63,631 nt of DNA from Candidatus Zhuqueibacterota bacterium (lineage in GTDB: Bacteria > Zhuqueibacterota > Zhuqueibacteria > Thermofontimicrobiales > Sulfurfontimicrobiaceae), in the NCBI GenBank assembly GCA_016927835.1, contig JAFGMA010000287.1:1-63631 (forward strand). The letters are read 5' to 3'. A program made the position numbers and the translations under genes. Positions 24,785-33,639 of this stretch are shown piece after piece (the first letter of the stretch is position 1; each line of letters begins with the position of its first letter). The notes beneath the pieces are model-generated. The model saw nothing but the letters and a program-made list of their open reading frames with translations. It had not been told where the DNA came from and searched no databases.

Positions 24785-27333
24785 TTTTGACGCATTCCTC
24801 TCCTGTCCCTGTTTTTCACAAGAAGGATTACGATGCAGACAACCAGGAAAATTGCCGTGACGCTGCTAATCCACAAACCGATGCTGAAAGATTGCGGATC
24901 AAATACGAAACGGATCGAATGCTTGCCCGGTTTCAAAAAGATGGAACGTAATAAATAATTTGTTTTGTATATTTTCGTCTCCTCACCATCCACATACGCC
25001 TTCCAGCCGGCGGGATAATAGATTTCACTTAGCACCAGGTGCGCAGGAGCAAAAACGTCCGCTTCAAGCTCAATATTATGGATATCATAATCGGTGATTT
25101 TCACACGATTGCGTTCATCATCCTGAATTTCAAAGGGTGGTTGCTCCTCGAGAATGCTCATAAAATGGGGATTAAATTTTCCGCTTTTAATGAAATTTAA
25201 AATTGAATCCCGATGTTCCTCGTATGATTTGCCCTTTTGCTTCAAGCCTTCAGGCGCCAGGAATACAGTATCTTTGGCAACGAAATAAGCCCTGGGCACT
25301 GCATAAGGGCATTCGAATATTTTTACAGGTTGATTCTTGTAATTCGGGAGCAACTGATACATCTGATATCCGGCAGGCAACTCATCCTTGGCTGAAACAA
25401 TATATCGCGCATTCAGCATCAATAGCATTAGCGGGTGATATCCCAGGGCATCTCTCGCATCCTGGTAAATGCGCAGCTTTGCCGCGTTATAGCCATCCAC
25501 GCTCTCGATAAGGTGATGCATATACCAATTTTCATCACCGCCATCAATATCATATATCCGAAATTCATGTTTCTGCTGGTGCCTGAAATACGTCACAGCC
25601 GACGTCTCCTTGAAATAGTCCTCCGGATCCTGGATTCGTACTTCCTCATTCTTTTCGTATTTATCTTTAATTATTCGAAAATCCGCCCACCATAGATCGA
25701 CCATCGTCAAAGCAAGAAGAACCGTGATAAGTACGATCTGATTGATTCTATTTTTCAGGAAGGCAATGACAGCCCAACCGCCTGCAGCCAGCAAAATAAT
25801 CAGCTTAAAGCCGTCCTGACGTGCAAGCGCAAGCGCCGGTAAAATTAAACCTTTTTGAAGGGATTCTATTTGAAAAGATTTCAGTTGATAGCCAAACAAC
25901 TGATAATACTTGCTGGCAATGGTTTGTTTAGCAAGCTCCGTGTACCCCGACTCCCCAAAAAGCAGGTACAAGAATATAACCAGACTGACACCGCCGAAAA
26001 TATAAAAATAGGTCGTTATCGCTTTCACCTTCCGGTCATAATCCGCCTGCGCCGCATGCTTTTTCATTTCAATGAGTGCATTCAAGCCGATGACAGCAAC
26101 GATTGCAACCGAAATATCGAGCAATATGTGAATCATGCTGGGAACGCGAAATTTATTGAAAAACGGCAGCAGTTTGAACATGGGCGAGTAAAAAATCGGG
26201 AAGTTACGACCGAAAGATACAATCAACGAAAAGAGCGCGATCCCGCCGAAAAACCAGGTCAGCTTATCCCGCTTCAGAACAAACGCAATCCCGAACAGGA
26301 ATAGCGTGAGAATTCCCATGTACAATGGATAATCGGTCATTCCCATCTGCCCCCAATACGTTTCACCGCCAAAGCCAACAAAACTGGGCACGATAAACGT
26401 CATCATCTCCAGGGGCGAAAAAGACCAGCCAGTTGCATCTTTGTATGCCATGCCGCCGCCACCGCCCCCTCCGCGCGTTGAATAATGGGAATATTCATAC
26501 ACCGAAAGGTAAACCACAGATGAAAGCGCAACAGCCACCAGGATCACGCCAGCCAATAATCCAATTGATTTCAGGACATTACTCACCTTTTTATTCTGCA
26601 AATAATCATCAAGCGTCAAAAATGCAAAATAGAGCCCGATTAGCATATATGTGTAATAAACCACCTGCACGTGCATGCGCAGCAACTGGAATCCGAGTAC
26701 CAGCGCGGTGAGCGCGAAGAAGAACACATTGCGACGCTTGAGCAATTGGTCAATCAGGTACAGGATGAGCGGAATCAATGCCAGGGTGAGCAATTTCGAA
26801 TGGTGCCCATGCACGCCGAAGGCGATGAATTGTGGCATGAAGACGATGACGACACCACCGAAAAGGGCTGCGCCGATCGAGATATTTTTCTTTCGCAAAA
26901 AGAAAAATAAAAACCAGCCGAAGGCGACGTAATTCATAAGAATTCGTGTGAAGTCATTTCCGGTGAGAAAATTCAACGTATTGTTGATGATCGTATCGAC
27001 GAGATTGATCCGAGGCACACTCGACAGGCTGGCAAATGATGGCATCCCGCTGAAAATGTATGGATTCCACAGCGGATAGATGCCGCGATCCAGGGCATTA
27101 TTGATGAATGTTGAATAGCAGCGCGTGGCTTTCAATGTATCATGCCCGAGGAACATCTTGCCACTGAACATAGCCTGGTAGAATAAAATGAGGAGCAAAA
27201 TGAAAATCAGCACTGCCGCCCAGACACTCGGATATTTTGAAATAAGCTCAGGCATTGAAAATCCTGAAGAAACCGATCGTGCGGATGTCGATGGCGATTT
27301 TGCGGGTGTGCGCTTCCGCTTCTTTTTTGCCAT
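24781..27333 (-). CDS. YfhO-family polytopic membrane protein
   Basis: An 850-residue membrane protein with 12 or more hydrophobic segments and a large extracytoplasmic loop, of the YfhO family (GT-C-like folds linked in Firmicutes to lipoteichoic-acid glycosylation). Family features are GHDTLKATRCYSTFINNAL and YPLWNPYIFSGMPSFA near the N terminus, the SWSFSPLEMMTFI-like FSPLEMMTFIVPSFVGFGG, and the C-terminal YYPAGWKAYVDGEE beta domain. A run of seven glycines lies before MAYKDATG in an extracytoplasmic loop. GGGAGG lies 8 bases before the ATG. The gene is followed directly by the histidine kinase (4-base overlap). Likely a lipid-linked glycosyl transfer role at the cell surface (inference). 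Confidence 0.85.
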   Translation of the reverse strand: MAKKKRKRTPAKSPSTSARSVSSGFSMPELISKYPSVWAAVLIFILLLILFYQAMFSGKMFLGHDTLKATRCYSTFINNALDRGIYPLWNPYIFSGMPSFASLSSVPRINLVDTIINNTLNFLTGNDFTRILMNYVAFGWFLFFFLRKKNISIGAALFGGVVIVFMPQFIAFGVHGHHSKLLTLALIPLILYLIDQLLKRRNVFFFALTALVLGFQLLRMHVQVVYYTYMLIGLYFAFLTLDDYLQNKKVSNVLKSIGLLAGVILVAVALSSVVYLSVYEYSHYSTRGGGGGGGMAYKDATGWSFSPLEMMTFIVPSFVGFGGETYWGQMGMTDYPLYMGILTLFLFGIAFVLKRDKLTWFFGGIALFSLIVSFGRNFPIFYSPMFKLLPFFNKFRVPSMIHILLDISVAIVAVIGLNALIEMKKHAAQADYDRKVKAITTYFYIFGGVSLVIFLYLLFGESGYTELAKQTIASKYYQLFGYQLKSFQIESLQKGLILPALALARQDGFKLIILLAAGGWAVIAFLKNRINQIVLITVLLALTMVDLWWADFRIIKDKYEKNEEVRIQDPEDYFKETSAVTYFRHQQKHEFRIYDIDGGDENWYMHHLIESVDGYNAAKLRIYQDARDALGYHPLMLLMLNARYIVSAKDELPAGYQMYQLLPNYKNQPVKIFECPYAVPRAYFVAKDTVFLAPEGLKQKGKSYEEHRDSILNFIKSGKFNPHFMSILEEQPPFEIQDDERNRVKITDYDIHNIELEADVFAPAHLVLSEIYYPAGWKAYVDGEETKIYKTNYLLRSIFLKPGKHSIRFVFDPQSFSIGLWISSVTAIFLVVCIVILLVKNRDRRGMRQK

Positions 27334-27353
27334 TTATGAAGCCTCCCAATGAT

Positions 27354-27381
27354 AAAAAGGTTCCCGGCAGTACCGGGAACC
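27354..27381 (-). terminator. Rho-independent terminator after pepD
   Basis: On the minus strand a perfect 9-bp stem GGTTCCCGG/CCGGGAACC with a five-base loop, followed by TTTTT. It lies 52 bases after the dipeptidase stop and before the YfhO ribosome binding site, separating the two transcription units. Confidence 0.85.
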
Positions 27382-27432
27382 CCTTGAAAGAATTAATAGA
27401 TCATGATGGCTCATTGACGATAATTCAGTTCA

Positions 27433-28896
27433 TTACGCCTGTTTTGCAACATACTCAAGAATTCCGACCAGATGCTTCCAGAAAAGGTCTACCGAACGAA
27501 CATTCACCTTTTCATCCGGCGAATGCGGATTCTTCAGATCGGGACCGAAAGACACCATATCCATTCCTGGAAATTTTTCGCCGATGATCCCGCATTCGAG
27601 TCCCGCATGAATGGCAGCCAACTGCGGCTCTTTTCCGAACAGGTCGGCGTAGACTTGTTTGGATATTTTGAGTATTTCAGACGATAAATTCGGCGCCCAA
27701 CCGGGATACCCTTCCGGCTGATCCACAGTTGCGCCAGCTAATTCAGCCAGAGCTTTCAGTTTGGTTCGGGTTGCTGCCAGCGCTGATTTTAAGGAGCTGC
27801 GGCTGCTTTGCCCAATCGAGATGGCGTCTTCGGCGGTAGTGACGATTGCCAGGTTCGTCGATGTTTCCACCAATCCTTCGATTTCTTTGCTCATCGCCAA
27901 CACACCATGCGGCAATCCGTACAGCAATCTCAGCAAAGCAATTTTGGAAGTATCAGCCAGCACTTTGGAAGGAGGTGATTTCAAAACCTCGGTGTCGAGT
28001 CGAAGATCCTTCTCAATTGCTTTGAACTCATTTTTAATTTCCACTAAAGCGGTATTGATCGCCTGTTTCACGGCATCAACTTTCTGTAGCGCAACAATGA
28101 TTTCAGCGGTTGCTTCACGGGCAATGGCGTTTCGCTTGTTACCGCCGTTGATGGCTGCCAGCGCGATCGGACCGGCTTCATTGGCTTTCCAGAGAATCCG
28201 CGTCAGCAATTTGATTGCGTTTCCCCGACCTGCATTGATATCCAGCCCGGAATGCCCGCCTTTCAGCCCGGCAATTTTAAGGCACATGGAGTTACCGGCA
28301 GGGGCTGCAATCTTTTTAACCGGCAGGCTGGTGATGGAATCCGCACCGCCAGAGCACCCAATAGTGAAAACACCCTCTTCCTCACTATCCAGATTCAAAT
28401 ATTTGCGCCCTTTCACAAAGCCCGGTTTAATGAAGCCCGCACCTGTGAGCCCGGTTTCTTCATCAACAGTGAAAAGCAATTCAAGTGGTCCGTGAACCAG
28501 GGTTGGATCTTCGAGCACTGCCAGCGAAGCCGCAACGCCGATGCCATTATCCGCGCCCAGGGTTGTTCCCTTAGCCATCAGCCATTCACCATCCATCTGA
28601 AGCTGGATGGGATCCATATCAAAGTCGAATTCAACATCCGAGTTCTTTTCACACACCATATCGAGATGGCCTTGCAAAATCACAATTTCTGCTTTTTCAA
28701 AGCCTTTAGAGGCAGGCTTTCTGATGACGACGTTACCAACCTCATCGGCTTCAACCTCGCAATGATTGGCTTTGGCAACGCTTTTCACGTATTCACCTAT
28801 CGCTGTTTCCTTGCCCGAACCATGAGGAATTTTTCGAATCTCATCAAAATGTTTCCAAAGCAGCTCCGGTTTTAAATTTTGCAAAACAGGGTCCAT
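27433..28896 (-). CDS. pepD: Aminoacyl-histidine dipeptidase (Xaa-His dipeptidase, M20 family)
   Basis: A 487-residue cytosolic nonspecific dipeptidase of the M20C group, a full-length match in layout to PepD. Visible: QGHLDMVCEK (metal His and Asp), TTLGADNGIGVAASLAVLED with the bridging Asp, FTVDEETGLTGA (catalytic Glu pair), CSGGADS, and the C-terminal AIHAGLECGIIGEKFPGMD and SFGPDLKNPHSPDE. It cleaves broad dipeptides and uses divalent metal. AGGAGG lies five bases before the ATG. It follows the galactokinase-like gene by 15 bases and ends at a strong terminator, so it is probably the last gene of the sugar-activation operon. Confidence 0.92.
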   Translation of the reverse strand: MDPVLQNLKPELLWKHFDEIRKIPHGSGKETAIGEYVKSVAKANHCEVEADEVGNVVIRKPASKGFEKAEIVILQGHLDMVCEKNSDVEFDFDMDPIQLQMDGEWLMAKGTTLGADNGIGVAASLAVLEDPTLVHGPLELLFTVDEETGLTGAGFIKPGFVKGRKYLNLDSEEEGVFTIGCSGGADSITSLPVKKIAAPAGNSMCLKIAGLKGGHSGLDINAGRGNAIKLLTRILWKANEAGPIALAAINGGNKRNAIAREATAEIIVALQKVDAVKQAINTALVEIKNEFKAIEKDLRLDTEVLKSPPSKVLADTSKIALLRLLYGLPHGVLAMSKEIEGLVETSTNLAIVTTAEDAISIGQSSRSSLKSALAATRTKLKALAELAGATVDQPEGYPGWAPNLSSEILKISKQVYADLFGKEPQLAAIHAGLECGIIGEKFPGMDMVSFGPDLKNPHSPDEKVNVRSVDLFWKHLVGILEYVAKQA

Positions 28897-28911
28897 TTTT
28901 ACCTCCTATTT

Positions 28912-30393
28912 TTAGATGTATTTCGAGAAAAGAACTTCCCCGGCACCATCAACGCTTTTGCAATCAAGAACAAAATTCCGCCAATGGCTACCTTCCGGCA
29001 GTAAATGCCTGGCAAAGTCTTGATAATAATATTTTCCCATATTTTCTTTGAACGTCTCGGCGTTTTCTTGCGGCACCAAATTCACGACACAACCACCAAA
29101 ACCGGCTCCTGTTAGCCTGGCACCCATGGCGCCGTTCTTAAGACTAATCTGAACCAACTGATCGATCTCGGGTACGCTGATTTCATAATTCTCCCGACAA
29201 CTCACTTGAGCTTCATTCATCAACTCACCGAAAATCAGCATTTCGCCACGCTTCAAAATATCGACCGCTTTGAGCACTCGTTTCCATTCGGTGAAAATAT
29301 GTGTGAACCGCGAACGCAACTTGAATCCATCTAACGGCTCATCAAATACAGTCCCATCCTTTTTCAAACAGTACTTCTTCTGTATTTGTTCAATGCTTTC
29401 GTTTAAAGTATTTGAAATTGAGGCATACGAATAGCGGTTATCCGGCAGGGCATCCAGACATATTCGATAAATTTCGTCATCCGGCATTCCAAGCAATTCC
29501 GGCTTCAAATCGCCAATGAGCCGCACATCCACGGATCTATGGAGTTGTTGGCTGAGATGTTGACGAATCAAGGCAACTGCCAGCCGGCATTCGATGGGGC
29601 GCCGATTATATTTATCCATTGCCGATTCGGTCTTTGGCGCAAACACCAGGCTATGCGTTACAATCGCGCGATAACCTTTGGGCATGGCAACCGGCAGCGT
29701 GCTGTATGGATTGAATTCGATTTTCAATGCATGCCCGGACTGACCGAGTAATGATATCGCTTGATCCATTCCGCCGCCCTGAGTTCCGACGTACCATTCG
29801 GCTTGCGCTAAAAGCCGGGCTAATTGCAAGCGGTCCATTTCCCGTTCGTTGACAGTTAAAAAAGCAATTGCAGCCAGCACCACCAGTGCTGAGGAAGACG
29901 CCATTCCGGCTGCCGGCGGAACGCTGCCCGACACCGCCATGTTGAATCCCTTGCGCAGCTCTTGCTCCGATTGCCTGAAATGGGTCACCAACCCTTGAAT
30001 AGCTGCTTTCACGTAATTGCCCCAATCGCCGGTGGGATACGGCGGAATTTCTGGTTCGACCGAGAACATCCGCTTGCTGAACCTGGGCTCGGTATTGACG
30101 AGTACAATCTGAGCATCATCTCGCCCGGAGAGCGCACCCACGATATCTCTATCAATGGCAATTGGAATCACCGGGCAACCGTTGTAATCGGTATGTCCCC
30201 CAAGCAGATTCACCCGACCGGGTGCTCGCAGGGCAATTCGGGGTTTCTCGCCGAACTCGGTCTGAAAGAGCCTGATGAGAGTTGAATAGCGCCCGATGGT
30301 TGCGCTGCGTTGTTCACCGCCGGAGTAATTATCGGTCAGGTAGCGCCGGGCGATTGGATCGGTTTCGATGATTTTTAAAAGTTTATCGGTCAT
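28912..30393 (-). CDS. Galactokinase-like GHMP kinase, GALK2/eukaryote-like layout
   Basis: A 493-residue GHMP kinase. The N-terminal motif is RAPGRVNLLGGHTDYNG (about residues 56-72), the ATP loop VPPAAGMASSSALVVLAA, the catalytic Asp in GGGMDQAISLLGQ, and the third motif LTGAGFGGCVVNL. It is about 100 residues longer than E. coli GalK and has the YNRRPIECRLA and SCRENYEISVPEIDQLV segments seen in GALK2-type and plant kinases. The usual GEHTDY Glu, a sugar contact, is Gly here, so sugar specificity may differ from galactose. The open frame extends upstream to 30609 but ATG 30393 fits the family; no Shine-Dalgarno is visible. Neighbours are a uridylyltransferase and a glucuronokinase. Confidence 0.8.
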   Translation of the reverse strand: MTDKLLKIIETDPIARRYLTDNYSGGEQRSATIGRYSTLIRLFQTEFGEKPRIALRAPGRVNLLGGHTDYNGCPVIPIAIDRDIVGALSGRDDAQIVLVNTEPRFSKRMFSVEPEIPPYPTGDWGNYVKAAIQGLVTHFRQSEQELRKGFNMAVSGSVPPAAGMASSSALVVLAAIAFLTVNEREMDRLQLARLLAQAEWYVGTQGGGMDQAISLLGQSGHALKIEFNPYSTLPVAMPKGYRAIVTHSLVFAPKTESAMDKYNRRPIECRLAVALIRQHLSQQLHRSVDVRLIGDLKPELLGMPDDEIYRICLDALPDNRYSYASISNTLNESIEQIQKKYCLKKDGTVFDEPLDGFKLRSRFTHIFTEWKRVLKAVDILKRGEMLIFGELMNEAQVSCRENYEISVPEIDQLVQISLKNGAMGARLTGAGFGGCVVNLVPQENAETFKENMGKYYYQDFARHLLPEGSHWRNFVLDCKSVDGAGEVLFSKYI

Positions 30394-30541
30394 AATGTAT
30401 GCGCTGTTGAAAATAATTAAGCTATGCGCAGCTATCGGGAGATTCGTGCAATGCGTCCGGCTTTTCGCCGCTGGATGCCGATCCATGCAACATCGCCACT
30501 CCAGCCGGCGCGCATCCTTTTTAATAAAATCATTTCGATGG

Positions 30542-31423
30542 TTATGGTTTTTGCTCTTTTTGCTGTATGATTTCTTCCAGATACTCCATGAATTCAACGC
30601 GAAATTCATCGCGTTTTAGCGCGAACTCGACGATGGTTTTCAGGTAGTCCATTTTATTGCCGATATCATATCGCTTTCCCTCAAAATTGAAAGCGTACAG
30701 CGCATGATACTTGAGCATCAACCGAATGGCATCTGTCAATTGGATCTCCCCTCCCCTGCCCTTTGGTGTGCGCGAAATGCAATCGAAGATATCCGGTGTC
30801 AAAATATACCGTCCGGCGATTGCCAGGTCAGAGGGTGATTCTTCCGGTTTCGGTTTTTCAACCAGGTCTTCCAATAAATATAGCCGAGGCTCAATAGCTT
30901 TGCCTTTGATGATTCCGTAGCGCGATATTTTTTGTCTCGGAACCTGCTCGACTGCGACAATCGACGCACCGAATCTATCATAAAGCTGCATCAACTGCCC
31001 GATACATGGGTGGCTGTTCGATGATATAACCGTATCGCCCAGCAAAACTGCGAACGGCTCATCATCGACATGCTGGCGGGCATAATAAATCGCATCGCCC
31101 AGACCATTCAACTGTTTTTGCCGGATGTAGTGAATGTTCGCCATGTTGGCAATTTTTTGAATCTGTTCGAGGCTTTGAGTTTCCCCCTTTTCCTGAAGCT
31201 GATTTTCCAATTCGAAGCTGCGATCGAAATGGTCTTCAATCGCTCGTTTGCCTTTTCCGATGATGATCAAAATATCTTCGATGCCGGCAGAAACGGCTTC
31301 TTCAATAACATACTGAATCGTAGGCGTATCAACAATCGGAAGCATCTCTTTAGGTTCGGCTTTGGTAACCGGTAAAAAACGGGTTCCCAATCCCGCTGCT
31401 GGTATAACTGCCTTTTTGACCAA
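30542..31423 (-). CDS. galU: UTP-sugar-1-phosphate uridylyltransferase, GalU family
   Basis: A 293-residue GalU-type enzyme making UDP-glucose (or a related UDP-sugar) from UTP and sugar 1-phosphate. Motifs: PAAGLGTRFLPVTKAEPKEM, VDTPTIQYVIEEA, DILIIIGKGKRAIEDHFD, GLGDAIYYARQHV, VLLGDTVI and DLVEKPKPEE. The start is TTG, with GAGGAA 9 bases upstream, and lies four bases after the glucuronokinase stop. It could in principle serve both neighbouring sugar kinases. The C-terminal tail ends in a Gln/Lys-rich stretch. Confidence 0.92.
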   Translation of the reverse strand: MVKKAVIPAAGLGTRFLPVTKAEPKEMLPIVDTPTIQYVIEEAVSAGIEDILIIIGKGKRAIEDHFDRSFELENQLQEKGETQSLEQIQKIANMANIHYIRQKQLNGLGDAIYYARQHVDDEPFAVLLGDTVISSNSHPCIGQLMQLYDRFGASIVAVEQVPRQKISRYGIIKGKAIEPRLYLLEDLVEKPKPEESPSDLAIAGRYILTPDIFDCISRTPKGRGGEIQLTDAIRLMLKYHALYAFNFEGKRYDIGNKMDYLKTIVEFALKRDEFRVEFMEYLEEIIQQKEQKP

Positions 31424-31427
31424 AAAT

Positions 31428-32429
31428 CTATTCCTCCATGATGATGGGTTGTAAAACGTTGGCGCCGACGCCGCTTAATTTTCCCATTAATTTCCAGTAC
31501 ATGTCTTCATCTTCATACGTACCGATGATGCAGCCGCCGGAACCGGCAAACTTGGCGCTTGCTCCGCAGCTTCGGGCAACCTGTACCATTTCCAGGTTTT
31601 GGGCGCCCACATCGGTAATTTCCAAACGTTTATCGAAATTCGCATCCAGCAGAGCTTTCAATTTTTCAGGCTTTTTCTCTATCAGGCACTGCCGCGCCTG
31701 TTCTGCCAGATCTGCGAAATACTTCATAGCGTTGATAACGGATTTATCACCGGTATCGTATCGCGTCCGCAGGCTGGAATGAACTGTGCCCGAAACTTCA
31801 CTCAGTTGATTTTTATAGGCGATATATAATTTAGGCAGCAGTTTCGGATCGAGATACGAATAATTACCAAACCCTTGTTTCTCCATAATTTCTTTGTCAA
31901 AATCCATATACACTAAATTTTCATAAACCTGAATCACCCGATCCTGCAACCCGGCTGTGATTCCCAATTCTTCGGTTTCGACACTGAGAATCAGATTGGG
32001 CAGGATCGGTTTGGGAATATCCACTTGGTAAAATGCCATCAAAGCTCTGAATGTGGCGGTTACGATGGCACTCGAACCAGCCATTCCCACCTGGCGCGGA
32101 ATATTTGTATCGTAGCGAATGGTGAAGTTTTTGTCTTCCAGCGATATACCATTTTTATAACAATAATCGTAGAATTTTTTGATGGTGGCTTTGATTAGCC
32201 GGACGCCTCCGTAATAGCCGTTCAGGTTCACATCATCAACCAGTTCGGTGATCGTGTTAAAAATCGAGCGGTCCTGAATGCGCGGAATAATTTCCAGTTC
32301 AGGGGTTTGGTAGAGCGTTATGTTGGCTGAAAAATTGCGGATAATCAATGAGATCGTTTTCCCGTGATACCCATCGGAGGGATTACCGATTAAACCCGCT
32401 CGTGCAAAGGCTTTTGTTCGAATGATCAT
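31428..32429 (-). CDS. GHMP kinase, glucuronokinase-like
   Basis: A 333-residue GHMP kinase whose N terminus RTKAFARAGLIGNPSDGYHG (residues 3-22) and ISLIIRNFSANITLY closely match plant glucuronokinases. The ATP loop is VGMAGSSAIVTA and the third motif FAGSGGCIIGTYE. Expected reaction: glucuronate to glucuronate 1-phosphate, or a closely related uronic acid. It is directly followed by GalU, so kinase plus uridylyltransferase could yield UDP-glucuronate by salvage, as in plants (inference). It lacks a clear Shine-Dalgarno; GGAGTGTAG lies 5-12 bases upstream. Confidence 0.8.
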   Translation of the reverse strand: MIIRTKAFARAGLIGNPSDGYHGKTISLIIRNFSANITLYQTPELEIIPRIQDRSIFNTITELVDDVNLNGYYGGVRLIKATIKKFYDYCYKNGISLEDKNFTIRYDTNIPRQVGMAGSSAIVTATFRALMAFYQVDIPKPILPNLILSVETEELGITAGLQDRVIQVYENLVYMDFDKEIMEKQGFGNYSYLDPKLLPKLYIAYKNQLSEVSGTVHSSLRTRYDTGDKSVINAMKYFADLAEQARQCLIEKKPEKLKALLDANFDKRLEITDVGAQNLEMVQVARSCGASAKFAGSGGCIIGTYEDEDMYWKLMGKLSGVGANVLQPIIMEE

Positions 32430-32528
32430 CGACTACACTCCTGATTACGTAATTAAATTGAATAAACTATCGCTCGAACGTCCTGAAAGTCATTTGCATG
32501 CCATGGGAGGTCGTCATTTGCGATAAAC

Positions 32529-33344
32529 CTAATGGACATTTTTTATGGTAAGAAATGTGAGTACAAAAGCAACGATTGTCAGCCCAACACAAATCAACGC
32601 AACAATCTTGTGAACCAGCTTTTCCGGTGACCTTTCTTTGTATCCCAAAATATAGGCACACAACAATCCACCGATGAATCCGCCTGCATGCCCATAATTA
32701 TCAACCCTGGGAAAGAACAATCCAAAGACAAACAGCAGAATCGCCCATCTGCCAACCTGAAGATAAATATCCGTCCCGAATGTTCCGCCGCGGCTTCTGC
32801 CGTAATAAATGAGTGCCGCAAGCAATCCGAAGATCGAACCGGAAGCACCAATGGTAAGATAGTTGAAAAAAGAGGACAGAATGAAGCCGATCACACCGGA
32901 AAATGTAAAAATGATAATCAGCCGCGACGTATCGAATAAATCCTGCACCACCGGTGCAATCTGCCGGATCCATAACAGATTGAAAAAAATATGAAGTATA
33001 TTGCCGTGCAAATACATGGCGGTTATAAAGGTCCAATAGCGTTCGTTGGCAACCGCCCAGCTTCCCGTAGCGCCTAACTCTTTCAATGCGAAATCGCCTG
33101 GTCCGAACAAACTTGCTGCATTGAATTGCTCGAACACGACACTGATTACATACAGAATGATGCACACAATACTCACTGCATCGTGGAAAGCGAAATCGGT
33201 TCCGAAGTATTTGTCGAAAAATGAAAACGCGCCCCAGAGCCGGACATTCTTTCGCCCGCAATAAATGCATTCCGACGCATTGGCGCTGATGAGTCTTCCG
33301 CATCCGGGGCAGATCATCGTTCCTGATCTTCTTGGTTCGCCCAT
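32529..33344 (-). CDS. Rhomboid-family intramembrane serine protease with N-terminal zinc ribbon
   Basis: A 271-residue protein. Residues 10-32 form a zinc ribbon (CPGC at 12-15, CIYC at 26-29). The membrane domain carries the HGNILHIFFNLLWI segment (His113, Asn122), the catalytic serine in GASGSIFG (Ser168), and the catalytic histidine in NYGHAGGFIGG (His219). Cytosolic zinc ribbons on rhomboids are known, and are thought to help recognition or regulation. It follows the small 91-residue gene by 7 bases and the acyl-CoA synthetase gene lies further upstream, suggesting one transcript. Confidence 0.92.
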   Translation of the reverse strand: MGEPRRSGTMICPGCGRLISANASECIYCGRKNVRLWGAFSFFDKYFGTDFAFHDAVSIVCIILYVISVVFEQFNAASLFGPGDFALKELGATGSWAVANERYWTFITAMYLHGNILHIFFNLLWIRQIAPVVQDLFDTSRLIIIFTFSGVIGFILSSFFNYLTIGASGSIFGLLAALIYYGRSRGGTFGTDIYLQVGRWAILLFVFGLFFPRVDNYGHAGGFIGGLLCAYILGYKERSPEKLVHKIVALICVGLTIVAFVLTFLTIKNVH

Positions 33345-33351
33345 ACCTTGC

Positions 33352-33627
33352 TCAATTTTTATTTATTTGTGGTAAGCCGAAGAACCGGCTGCATTCGCCA
33401 CCTCGATGCCACACGTAGCAGCGGGAATCGTCTTCGATATAAATCCACTCGGTGATCGATCGATTCACAGGCAATTTAATAACATATTGCACACGTGCTT
33501 TGGGAATCCAGCGAAAAACTGCCAGTCGGGACATCTCCAGTGTCCATGCCAATTTTGTCATCAACCAGGCGCCGATCAGCAACAAGGTGCATTTATGTTT
33601 TGTTTTGGTTGTTTTCATCCGGATCAC
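33352..33627 (-). CDS. Small hypothetical protein
   Basis: A 91-residue basic protein, mostly beta-like in its second half (RVQYVIKLPVNRSITEWIYI) with a weak hydrophobic N-terminal stretch (LLLIGAWLMTKLAWTL). I do not recognise the family. It is taken as real because it fills the space between two co-directional genes almost exactly (12 bases after the acyl-CoA synthetase stop, 7 before the rhomboid start) and AGGAG lies five bases before its GTG start. Two Cys residues (EDDSRCYVWHRGGECSRFF) are near the C terminus. It might be cut or controlled by the rhomboid, but nothing shows this. Confidence 0.5.
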   Translation of the reverse strand: MIRMKTTKTKHKCTLLLIGAWLMTKLAWTLEMSRLAVFRWIPKARVQYVIKLPVNRSITEWIYIEDDSRCYVWHRGGECSRFFGLPQINKN

Positions 33628-33639
33628 GCGTACTCCTGC

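Noticed and set aside
26445..26475. Glycine run in YfhO as a possible assembly fault or repeat element
   Set aside because: The frame is intact through it and homologues often carry Gly-rich loops at this place, so it is treated as a normal loop.
30394..30609. N-terminal extension of the galactokinase frame
   Set aside because: It overlaps the end of galU and does not resemble any family start; the family pattern begins after ATG 30393.
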